From positions 134,620,615 through 134,684,614 of the forward strand of contig OW121848.1 of NCBI GenBank assembly GCA_933228895.1: a stretch of DNA of 64,000 bases, given 5' to 3'. The translations under genes were made by a program, and so were the position numbers. Shown here in pieces: positions 36,176-45,099 of the stretch. Source of the DNA: Platycnemis pennipes (lineage: Eukaryota; Arthropoda; Insecta; Odonata; Platycnemididae). The first letter of the stretch is position 1. Each line of letters opens with the position of its first letter. The notes beneath the pieces were generated by a model, which saw only the letters and a program-made list of their open reading frames with translations, made no database searches and was not told the origin of the DNA.

Positions 36176-36560
36176 CCTATAAAAATTCATCATCATCCGT
36201 CAACAATCCTAGGATGGTTTCACACAGCCCTCCACTCTATTCTTCTATCGGCCAACCTCTTCATATATGACGTAGCTCCTCTCTTTTACATCTTTCACAA
36301 CTTGCTCCATATACCTCATACGAGGCCTGCCTTTTCCATTCTTTCCGTTCACTTTTCCCTCGACGATTGTCTCCATGAGGCCATCTTGTCTTAAGATGTG
36401 GCCTATTAAGTTGTCCCGTCTTCTTTTTAAGGTTTTCAATAGACATCTCTACTCTCCCACTCTTCTTAAGACTTCTTCGTTTGTCACTCGATCTATCCAT
36501 TTTATCTTCATCATATTTCGGTAACACCGCTATTACCATGCTTCGCTGCCATATCCTACA
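36176..36560 (-). pseudogene. LINE-A 3' end, best-preserved tail
   Basis: The minus-strand frame at 36245-36439 reads KTLKRRRDNLIGHILRQDGL, METIVEGKVNGKNGKGRPRM and RYMEQVVKDVKERSY. Downstream, after a frameshift, comes an EEVGR remnant of the arginine-rich end, and the element finishes in a GATGATGATG tail near 36180. Upstream, MIKIKWIDRSSDK overlaps in another frame. This is the clearest version of the LINE-A C-terminus here and served as the reference for the other copies. It has no RT domain. Confidence 0.8.
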
Positions 36561-36569
36561 ATGCTCGAT

Positions 36570-38193
36570 ATGTACTATAAAAATTATTCAGCCAAATGTT
36601 TCCCTAGTATGACCCCATTTTATGCATTTTTTTTAAATTTACGTCATCAGTTTTGAATCATTTCACGTTCCATATGGTAACGAAAATAAATATTTTGAGG
36701 CCAATAGAGGGCAGCCACCTCAGGCAAAAATAATTTAACATATTAAAAAAGCATGGAGTAGTGTTACATGGAAACGTTAGCAGCCAAAATTCTTACTTGG
36801 CTTGAAACCCGATAATAATCCATTAATATAATTCGCCGAGAAATACCTAAATCTTATATACCTAATTTAAACTTTCTTTAAGAGAAAACCAAATAATGAG
36901 TACATCACTAAAATGTAAACTGAGCTTAAGTATAAAAAAATCAGATTCAGGTGTGATGTGGTGGAAACGTTCCATATTAAGAGAAAGATATTAAGACTGT
37001 ATGATGATGTAGTAACATTAAAACTAGTCGCAATAAAGTTTTACTTCTGAGGAAAGTTGCAATATATTTCTGTTAATATGAGCTTGAGTATACCAATTGA
37101 TACACAAATAATGACAGGAAGAAGTAATAGGAGTAAGAGTAGCTGACTTTGCTAGCCGTTACATACCCATCACTGGCTCTGTATCATCCAAAACACTGAT
37201 GCGTCGGTTCCATTCCGCAAGAATGAAAATTCTACCGCATACTGGGCTGTTGAAGGTGTCACAGCTCACTTGAAATGGAATACGGTGGAAAAATATTACT
37301 TCCTTACATTGGTTCCGAGTTTAATATCAACATACAAGAGTGTATCTACTGTAGATGATGGTTGATTGATAACATGTAGCTACCAGTATTAGCATTGATA
37401 TCTATAGTTAATGATGACGCAAGAAACACGCTAAATAATTTTATTTCCTCACGTTTTCTTGAAATCAAAGATCACGGTGATGTCTTACATGTGTTGCAAG
37501 AAAAATACACCTCCCCACGTAGAAAGATCACTCTACTAAAAGTTCCGACTACCTTCAGGCCGGATGTGAGAATGCAATGTGAATGAGGGGAGATTTGGCA
37601 CGGGGAAGCATTTCTGCCAGTATTCGTTTGCAAAATAATGTTCCTCAAAATAATAAATAATTCCATACACCATCACAGCCTATTCAAATAGAATCCACCC
37701 CCTCCTTGACATGTTTAGGTTTTCAATGCTTTCAATGCTTTATTAAACTTTCATAACAAAACAAATTGCTACAGGAAACAGGAAGAAGATTTGTAAGTAC
37801 AAACTGAAATGGAAAATAAATTTTAAAAGCAACACTAAATTTAATATTTTACCATTTCCGACAGATGCCATAAAATAGCAATCAATTACGCGGGGTACGC
37901 AATTATAATGCATTAAATTGATAAGGTAAATAATGTAACGTTATACGGTTGCTACAAAACAATGAGTGCATGAAAATTGTATTAAACTGAAGATTGATAT
38001 TTGCTAAAGTAGGAAAATAGAGCTCCTAACATAATGGGATTATTATTCGTGGAGAATAAACGGCTTACATAAGAGAAATTTGAACCCTCAGATAAATGTC
38101 ATTCGCCCAAGAATGGCGACCTAGTGTTGGCGCACCAGGATGGCCGTTTCACCCAACACAAGAAGAAGCTGATAAATACTAGAAAGGAGGAAA
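36570..38193. other. AT-rich stretch, no gene seen
   Basis: A 63-codon frame at 37395-37586 is unrecognised. A TTTCAATGC doubling lies near 37722. Otherwise this is filler. Confidence 0.4.
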
Positions 38194-39223
38194 GGGGGCG
38201 TCCATTAATTACGTGAGGCTTTTTAGGAGTGGGAGGGAGTCGAGCCGAATCTACCCAATCTCACGTGGGGGATAGGGGGTCTCGGAAAATATCACGTGGG
38301 TCATTCCACCTCTATTCAACAAACGTTTGTCCCTTAGGGTCTCAGATTTTGATAAAAATTGGTATATGGGAACAAAATCAACTCAAACTGAATACCCTCA
38401 AACAGTTTCGCGAAAAAAAATTTTTTTGAGCGAATTATGCATGTTTTAATTTTTTCGCATTTTTAGCAAAAATCCGAGCCTTAAATCATATTATCACTTA
38501 TATCTCCGCTTGTAATTGTCATACAGCAATGATTAATAGCTCTTTTTAAAGCTAAATCTTTATCAAATGCAAATATATCAAGAAAAAATCATTTTCTTCT
38601 AAACCCTATTGTTAATAATTAATAATGTTTAAAAAATTGTTATTAAACTTTTCTCAGATACTCCATCTCAGAATCGGCCGAAACTTTTTTTCCGTAATCT
38701 AAACATACCCAGCTAACTATTACTAAAATACAATTTAGTGGCAATTCATAAATGGGTTTTTTATAAATAAGTAAACATTTACAATCTTCTCTCGCGCGGC
38801 CCGTCGCGACGAGGCCGCGTCGGTTCCCCCCCTTGGAACACATGCAGCGGACACGCGATGCAAGCCTAAAAATATCCTATCGCCATAAAGTAGCAAGTAG
38901 CCCCTCGATTGTTCATCAGCCACAGGCCAGCCAAACGCGCGATTTTCTCACTGTGATTCTAGACTACGTTCTTTGTAGTCTTAAATACTACTCTTAAAAA
39001 AAATGATTAAGCAAATTCTAATGGTTTTTTTAATAAATTCAACGCAATCAAGTGCACATCAACGTATTTACACTAAAATTACGCATTTTGAAAAATCTCA
39101 CGTGATATTGTGATATTAGGAGGGGGGAGGGGGGGACGAGCAAAATCACACGACTTCTCACAAAAAGGTGAGGGAGGGTCGAAAAATCACCAAAATCGCC
39201 TCACGTAATTGATGGACGCCCCC
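38194..39223. mobile_element. 1.03-kb non-autonomous element with 25-bp TIRs
   Basis: The left end is GGGGGCGTCCATTAATTACG followed by TGAGG (38194-38218). The right end (39199-39223) is its reverse complement with one mismatch. Subterminal parts also match in inverted orientation (CACGTGG/CACGTGA, and G-rich tracts GGGAGGG). The interior has no transposase frame; the 62-66 codon frames at 38643-38923 are not recognised. No target-site duplication is obvious. I see a DNA-transposon-type element but cannot name the superfamily. Confidence 0.8.
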
Positions 39224-39508
39224 TAAGGTAACAGCAGTAGTGGAAATGAATGGAGAACGATGCGTAATATTGCACGAATAGTAGTAATAGGGAACTGATC
39301 GAGACTGCAAAATATATTCAAACTAGCATGAAAATACAATTAATATAATACAAGTTTCTATCTTAAGGCGAAAATGACGACGAAGAAGCGAGCAGGAAAA
39401 TCTAGGAATACAAAATATGATTGAATTGAAGATGAACCACGGAATCATTTACATCTACATGTATTCAATCAAAGTGGATAAGGCAGGCGAGATATAGTGG
39501 AAAGAATA

Positions 39509-39732
39509 TATATTGACAAAGAAACAATATGGCACTTTTTCCACAAGGTTAATGTCGGTACGACACGTTTTAAGCGTTAGGTCATCATCAGGTATGTGTA
39601 TATGTATGTATGCATCTGTAACATGTATATGAAGATCAGGTGCATGCACCCGAATATAACCAAGCGGTTGAAACGTGTCGTACCGATATTAAACCTTATG
39701 GAAAAAGTGTCATCTTGTTTTATTGTCAATAT
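39509..39732. repeat. Inverted repeat with split hammerhead-like motifs (Penelope-type)
   Basis: The arms are about 39509-39575 and 39666-39732, sharing CACTTTTTCCA, TCGGTACGACACGTTT and their complements. On the minus strand the left-arm side carries CTGATGATGACC (CTGATGA is the complement of 39585-39591), but its GAAA has decayed to AAAA. The right arm on the plus strand retains GGTTGAAACGTGTCG (GAAA 39670-39673, candidate cleavage after C39679) but lacks CTGATGA. The two arms look like two decayed copies of one hammerhead-bearing terminal repeat in opposite orientation. Confidence 0.6.
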
Positions 39733-39739
39733 CTATACT

Positions 39740-39802
39740 ATACACTGCAAGATACCATAAAAGTGTATGGCATGGGGCGAATTCACAGCAAACATGCATT
39801 AC
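39740..39802 (-). repeat. LINE-B 3' tail fragment
   Basis: The minus strand reads ATTCGCCCCATGCCATACAC, then TTTTATGGTATCTTGCAGTG, matching the LINE-B 3' hairpin region. It abuts the right arm of the preceding inverted repeat, suggesting one inserted next to or into the other. Confidence 0.5.
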
Positions 39803-40930
39803 GTGTCATACAATAAAGGATTAGTAATTATATTCTAGCCTACACTTTACAATTTAAAAAAAAAACAAAACTAGCGAAGCAAGCAAGCAATAATATGCAG
39901 TCATTTTGCTTATTTTCAACCTCTTATGCCAACATTCAACTACTTATGCTATTCATTGATTCGCTTGTATTTATACTAATGGACACATTTACACCTATTC
40001 ATATCCGTAATTGTACGAAGAAAGAACATTTGAATCCGTCAATTCGGTAATACATTTCTCTAATTTGATGATTATGATTCAGTTCTCCATAGTAAGATGG
40101 AGTTCGCAAAAATCGTAGGGTTAATTCGGAGAAGATAAGAAAACGACGGATGAGAAATAACGTTTTGAAAGTATTCTTTCTTGTAAGCAGTAAATAAGTG
40201 TGAGACCAAGTAATAATAATCGTTTTGTAGTGAATTTAAAAGAGTACTTTTTAGGGATGATCTAAAATCAACCAAATAACTAGAGATTATGTATCAGAAT
40301 AACAAGTACAAATTGGTGAACATTTTCAAAGATTTTAGTACTCAAACTAATATGCTAAAACTGAGGGGTAGAATTTGATTGTTTTAATAACTATGTATCA
40401 CATTTGACAGCTTTATAAGCGTTGCCTGGATTTGAATTTATTTGATATTAGTAGCCCCTTCAAAATCGCCATTACCATGTCAATCATAAGTATAGTACTC
40501 TGACGAATCACCGCTACAACATGATTTTTTCTCATATCAGACGTATTCATTCCCAATTTCATTTGCGGGATTTTACTTTAAATGATTCATTTAATGTTTT
40601 TCATGACCCTTTCATGTACCTCGGATCAATCGATCCACTTCTACTCTGGCTATGCGCTACATTGCATTTATTTTATCAACCCCAGGCATCTCAATATATC
40701 GACTCACTTGGATAACCTAAAGACCATGTACACTATCGAAACTGAATAACACTTTTATACTTCAAAACAGGCTGAATTACCAACTAAGAATTTCAATGGT
40801 AGGTTTCGCATAGGCGTGAAATAGTTTCAATAAGGGTACCCAAAAGATTAGATGACGCTCATTTTATAACTGTCATAATATACTGTCATTATATATTGTC
40901 TTAGTTATAGATTAACTGTCATAATATTAA
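39803..40930. other. AT-rich stretch, no gene seen
   Basis: The 64-codon frame at 40521-40715 is unrecognised. An ACTGTCATAATAT motif is partly repeated at about 40868-40930. Confidence 0.4.
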
Positions 40931-40934
40931 GGAA

Positions 40935-41035
40935 GGCGTGTAGAGGTCCTTGCTCTCAGTCAATACCATATTCATCCCTTCTACTCCCCTTGGAGGTGTC
41001 TTTCAGGTTATTCGGTAGATATAGATACAGTAATC
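40935..41035 (+). repeat. LINE-B 3' tail fragment
   Basis: ACTCCCCTTGGAGGTGTC followed by GGTAGATATAGATACAG corresponds to the LINE-B terminal hairpin and GTAGAT tail in degraded form. Confidence 0.4.
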
Positions 41036-41337
41036 AAAACTATTGCTCTTACCTCTGGACTACTAAGGATTTCACATTCTACGGAAAAGTGTTTAAATCT
41101 CCACCATTATTTAGCAGTTGATTGGACTTGGAAATAATTTTGAATTATAAACTATTCAAACTCAGGACACACAAGGACGTAAGTTATTACGGTTCTAATG
41201 CACTCATCGGTTGCGGATGGAGGGTCGACCTCTTGATATTTAGAGCTTTGCTGCGAGATAAGCGAATGGACTGGTTGAATAAAATTTAAATAAATTTCCC
41301 TCAGCATGAGCAGGTAACTGCACACATTTTATCCTAC

Positions 41338-41440
41338 ATTAGAGGAAGAAAAGGCAACTTTTACTGATACCAATAGATTTATTAAAACTCGACCCGGGTT
41401 TCGACGTGGTTTCACATGATCATCAGGTAAATGGTGAGGA
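41338..41440 (-). repeat. Penelope terminal repeat, left copy, with hammerhead-like core
   Basis: The reverse complement matches 43981-44084 over its whole length. On the minus strand it carries CTGATGA (41420-41426), an ATGTG/CACGT stem-II candidate, GAAA (41399-41402) and ACCCGGGTC, in which stem III could form without a loop and cleavage would follow the C at 41391. Stem I is weak. Hammerhead motifs are known from Penelope-like terminal repeats; activity of this one is doubtful. Confidence 0.65.
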
Positions 41441-41496
41441 TTCGACCCTTCAGTGAAAATTATATCTTCCATCCGGCGGCAAATTAAAGCGGAAGA

Positions 41497-42034
41497 ATGG
41501 GGTCGTTTACCATAGTTTTTTTATTGCCGAATCTGATAGAGTTTGTAAAATAAAAGTACCCGTATTTTTTAGTTTTCTGATCCGACAATTATTTCCCGAG
41601 TTATAAGCGGCGAAAAACTGATGTTTTGAACCCTTTCGGAAAAGTGGGTGTGGTGCAACCTCTGACGTATATCGACTTCGTCCAATCACAACTGAACCCG
41701 CGAAGCTACTTCGCCTTATCGCAAAGGGGGGGGACACAGCTGACTCGGCCAATGGGAGCGATTTCGACAGCATCTGTGCGAGCAGACCTTCCGAGAATCC
41801 CCCTCCACTCCCTTCCCCCTCCCCTGAAAGCAGTCAAGGACGGGAGGAAAATGACGTCAATGTTATCACAGCAGCATTTTCGGTGGGCGTCACCTTTTTC
41901 TTATTTTAATTTTTGATTTATGAGTGAACGGTTGTGGTTAGAAGATTAATTTTTTCACTAAAATTCTTTTTTCGTTTTCATCTAACAATTTCGTGTACAA
42001 AATTGCGATTTCGGTTCCGAGTAAACGCCCCCAT
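41497..42034. mobile_element. MITE-like element, copy 2 (538 bp), inside the Penelope element
   Basis: This matches 21606-22141 nearly base for base, including the CRE palindrome TGACGTCA (41852-41859) and both CCAAT-type motifs. The ends are ATGGGG-TCGTTTAC and, reversed, ATGGGGGCGTTTAC. The Penelope reading frame resumes directly at its right edge (VIHKSDKGNC from 42037), so it inserted after the Penelope copy was in place. No transposase is encoded. No clear TSD is seen. Confidence 0.85.
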
Positions 42035-43143
42035 TGGTGATACACAAATCAGATAAAGGGAACTGCTTAGTTATTATGGACAAGGCGTTATATTTCGATA
42101 ATTTCTATGATTTCATTAACTCCAACAACCTCGTGAAACTCAACAAGGACACCGCAGCCAAGTTCCAGGGTGCAATACGTGACGCCATCCGGAGCAGCCC
42201 GTTACTCTTCCCTCTTCGTAATCGCTCAATCATTGTGAACTCCAATCCTCTCCCCTCCTATATGGGTTCCCGAAAATACACAAACCAGGGACTCCCATTA
42301 GACCTGAGATTTCAAACATCGGAGCCCCAGACCAGAAACTGGCAAAGAAATTGAACGAACACCTCTTAGAATTCTCGTCATTCTAGCCGCTACGCGCGGA
42401 GAGAAACTCCCAAGATCTTTTCATGAGAATCCAGCAAACCATCGTTCCTCCGAAGGCCAGGCTGGTGTCCTTTAATATAAAGAATCTTTTCACTAGTGTG
42501 CCACCCAGTGAGGCAGTTGACGTCGCACTCAATCTACTTAAAGTGCGGGGTCACAAGGAAGCAACTGTGAAAGAATTCTCGGTTTTACTTAAAGCATGTG
42601 TGTCCCTAAATTATTTTATATTCAATTACGAGATTTATCAACAACTCGCATGTTTGGCTATGGGATCACCCTTTTCCCCTTTGTTTGCCGAAATGATTTT
42701 AGATAACATAGAGACCAAACTTTTTAATGTTGGCAAAGCATTTACAGCGCGAATTACTTATTGGTTTAGGTATGTGAACGTAATTTTAATTTTATGAAAT
42801 GGAACCGACAGACAACTGATAACCTTTTTAATTTTATTAACACCTTGCATCCAGCTATTTCTATTACTCGTGAGATGGAATGTAACAAATCAATCAATGC
42901 GAGATTGAAATCTTCCGTAAACCCACATACACCGACCACGTTATACCCGTAGATTCCAGACACCCTTACACCCAAAAACTCTCCGCTTTTCACGCCCTCA
43001 TCAACCGTATTTTTATAATTCCCCTGAATAACTCTGATTTTAAAAAAGAATCCCGTACCATCAAGCAAATTACAGCCAATAATGGCTATCCACCCACACT
43101 AATAGACAAACTTATACGCAAGAAAAGGAGAAAATTAAATTAA
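42035..43143 (+). pseudogene. Penelope-like reverse transcriptase, broken
   Basis: Starting at VIHKSDKGNCLVIMDK, the conserved 'K.DKG..VV.MD' block of Penelope-like RTs, the frame runs to about 42350. After breaks comes VSFNIKNLFTSVPP (42460 on), which is motif A with the expected catalytic Asp replaced by Asn. Then ACLAMGSPFSPLFAE (motif B) and RYVNVILI (about 42765-42790), where the catalytic YVDD has become YVNV. Further down, in shifted frames, come FRKPTYTDHVIP and KLSAFHALINRIF, the usual post-RT block. Key residues are lost and at least three frameshifts or stops exist, so it cannot encode an active enzyme. The upstream end was cut off by the MITE or was already truncated. Confidence 0.85.
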
Positions 43144-43330
43144 CTGTTGCCAGTTTGTATAAAAATACAGAACCACCGGTTAAAAAGTGATTACTTACTT
43201 TGGGGAGATTTCCCCTCGAGTGGCTAAACTTATACCAAGTGACCGTTTTTAAGTGGCAATAAAAAAACCCCATTTTGTGTGAAGAACCTTTTATCGATAA
43301 CGACCCAATTGACCCTCAGAAGAAAAGTGG

Positions 43331-43569
43331 TGTATACCTACTTCCTTGTGTAGGCTTCCGCGGGTTGTCTTACTTGAAGATGCTTGTCTTTCGGGATTCC
43401 CTCCGCGTTGGTCCATGGTTGCTCGGACGACAGTTTCGCCGGCGTTGCAGTCACTCCCTTCACTGACCTGAGGAAGCCGACTGCAACGCCGGCGAAACTG
43501 TCGTCCGAGCAACCATGGACCAACGCGGAGGGAATCCCGAAAGACAAGCATCTTCATGTATACCTACTT
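43331..43569 (+). mobile_element. 213-bp fold-back insertion with perfect 13-bp TSD
   Basis: TGTATACCTACTT occurs at 43331-43343 and 43557-43569, directly flanking the insertion (43344-43556). The insertion has a 31-bp leader (43344-43374), then a perfect 78-bp inverted repeat (43375-43452 and 43479-43556) around a 26-nt loop (43453-43478). The right arm ends exactly at the TSD. The sequence is GC-rich, unlike the host Penelope element. It contains a hammerhead-like core at the loop/right-arm junction. Perfect arm identity suggests recent insertion or arm-to-arm conversion. It probably derives from terminal-repeat material of another Penelope family or a retrozyme-like element. Confidence 0.85.
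43465..43505 (+). ncRNA. Hammerhead ribozyme-like motif (type I-like)
   Basis: Elements in order on the plus strand: stem I strand GAC (43465-43467); CTGAGGA (43468-43474), which fits the CUGANGA core; one unpaired A; GCCG (43476-43479), a 10-nt loop and CGGC (43490-43493) as stem II; GAAA (43494-43497); a minimal stem III ACUGU; C17 at 43502; and GTC (43503-43505) closing stem I. Cleavage is predicted after 43502. Stem III has only two pairs and a one-nt loop, so a monomer may be unstable. The competing 78-bp fold-back could also trap the right arm. All invariant core bases appear to be present. Activity is inferred, not shown. Confidence 0.55.
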
Positions 43570-43980
43570 AATGGAATGCAGTGATTGCGGTGGGCGTATG
43601 TTGGAAAGACGTGAAATTTTGTAACAAAACAAAAGGAGCACACTAGGGATTTAAAAAATTTTAATTTAACGTCAGCAACTTTGCCAAACATCTTTTAACC
43701 TACGGACATAAAAGCGATTTTACGATGACACCTCTCCATCTTACTAATGACAGATGAAAGCTGAATGCTTTAGAATAGCTGGAGATTTTTAAAAAACAAT
43801 TTGACTGTGATAAATTCCTTGTTAATGAATGCATGTTCCCGGCCTCTTCCCTCATCCTCAAAGCGTTAACCCTCTCCCTTTTGTCCTCTTAGTTCATCTC
43901 TAGTGTTCACCACCTGTGTTCCTTTGTTTCTTTCCTCCCCCCCTCACCTCACAATGTCATGTATATAAGGCTTGCGCTCC

Positions 43981-44084
43981 CCTCATCTTTTACCTATTAT
44001 TGATATGAAATCACGTCGAAACCCAGGTCGAGTTTTTAAATAAATCTAGTGGCAACAGTAAAAGTTGCATTTTCTTCCTCTAAT
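43981..44084 (+). repeat. Penelope terminal repeat, right copy
   Basis: The inverted counterpart of 41338-41440, sharing CGTCGAAACC, GGTCGAG and AAAAGTTGCATTTTCTTCC (with one change in the left copy). Here the CTGATGA element is altered (TTGATATGA), so its hammerhead core is broken. Confidence 0.75.
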
Positions 44085-44299
44085 GATGGAATACCACCAA
44101 ATAAAACTTGAGAAAGTGATTGTTACTGATACATGTTGATAAAATAAACATATTCCACTATGTTGGTGGATTTTTGGAGAGTTGATCATGGTCTATTTGA
44201 TCCCTTAACATATTTAATGTAGGTTTGTAGCATGTTTTAAATGTTTCCTTACGTGTTCGCTGAAAATTGGAAGTTTTATTTTGTGTCCTGCATGACATT

Positions 44300-44960
44300 C
44301 ATCTCGTTATATAGGTAGCATTAGTAAATATTTGTGTTCGCGCGTACTGAGTGTTTGGTGAAAGTCACCCCATGACTCACACACTCGAGTAGTTTGGCGG
44401 GGTAGTCAGAAAATGTAGATGAATAAGCAGAAGCGATGGCATTCCGAGGTAGTATTGGTCTATTTTTGTGCAAGGCAGGCCTTTCAAATGAAAGGAACAC
44501 CTGAGAAAATGCCACAACTTGGTAAAGGAATACCGCATCAAGTATTGATACTATCACCAGAAGGATAGGACAGCAGCTCTTCTTCATTTGCGTGAAGGTG
44601 GTGACCTCAGTGATTAGTACAATGGCACTCATTTAACTACAAGCTCGGAAACATCTGCTTTAACGGCTCTAGTGATACGATTCAGAAGGAAAATGGAAAA
44701 CCACCATATTGTTATCTCAAGAAGTCGCAGTAAATCCGCTAGCCACTTTTTATCAAAACGTAATGAAACCCTTTCAAAAAAAATATTCCGGAGGCAATTC
44801 GGATCTCTGGGTGAGGACAATCCGAGAGAGAACATCAGCATATAATGGTAATGCTGGAATTGGCGTAATGAACAGATAGAGTGCCGGAATGCATTTTAAA
44901 TGCCTTCCACAGTATAACGTAAAAATAACAATGGTAAAGATTGAGACCAAGCCCACAGAT
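44300..44960 (-). pseudogene. Possible decayed membrane-protein gene, family unknown
   Basis: On the minus strand three successive frames could be parts of one broken coding sequence. They are GLVSIFTIVIFTLYCGRHLK with a PEYFF end; then ERVSLRFDKKWLADLLRLLE with IWWFSIFLLNRI; and after a stop, KKSCCPILLVIVSILDAVFL. Several stretches are hydrophobic enough for membrane helices. Chemoreceptor-like or transporter-like origin is possible, but I recognise no signature motif. AT-rich non-coding DNA also yields hydrophobic translations, so this is weak. Confidence 0.2.
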
Positions 44961-45099
44961 TGTGGTGTTCCGTTGTGGTGAAGTGTACGTGTCTGCGAAG
45001 TTGTTCATATACCCTCGTTAGACTACAAAGATAAAGAAAGGGAAAACGTCTATAAATATCAATGGGAATAAAAAAGAAAGTAAAAGAAGAAGAAAAATA

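Larger units (their letters stand above)
43275..43770 (+). pseudogene. Penelope GIY-YIG endonuclease domain, split by an insertion
   Basis: The upstream half reads CEEPFIDNDPIDPQKKSGVY, the lead-in and first motif of Penelope GIY-YIG domains. The frame is then interrupted by the fold-back insertion at 43344-43556. Downstream it resumes with an EC.DCGG segment, a YVGKT motif (second half of the GIY-YIG signature), KQKEHTRD and a later FAKHLL...GHK segment. One frameshift lies near 43580-43605. The domain normally nicks target DNA for retrotransposition; here it is non-functional. Confidence 0.8.
41338..44084 (+). mobile_element. Penelope-like element with inverted terminal repeats and two nested insertions
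   Basis: About 100-bp inverted terminal repeats (41338-41440 and 43981-44084) enclose remnants of a reverse transcriptase and a GIY-YIG endonuclease in the order found in Penelope-like elements. The 5' part of the RT is missing. At 41497-42034 the element is interrupted by a 538-bp MITE-like copy, and at 43344-43556 by a 213-bp fold-back insertion with TSD. Removing both leaves about 2.0 kb. Multiple stops, frameshifts and lost catalytic residues show it is dead. No flanking TSD was identified for the whole element. Confidence 0.85.

Noticed and set aside
41497..42034. N-terminal part of the Penelope protein
   Set aside because: This segment recurs at 21.6 kb without any Penelope sequence, so it is an insertion. 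The open frame crossing it is a chance frame.
43291..43584. Matching short peptides on both strands around the GIY-YIG domain
   Set aside because: They are the same sequence read from the two arms of the 78-bp inverted repeat, not genes.
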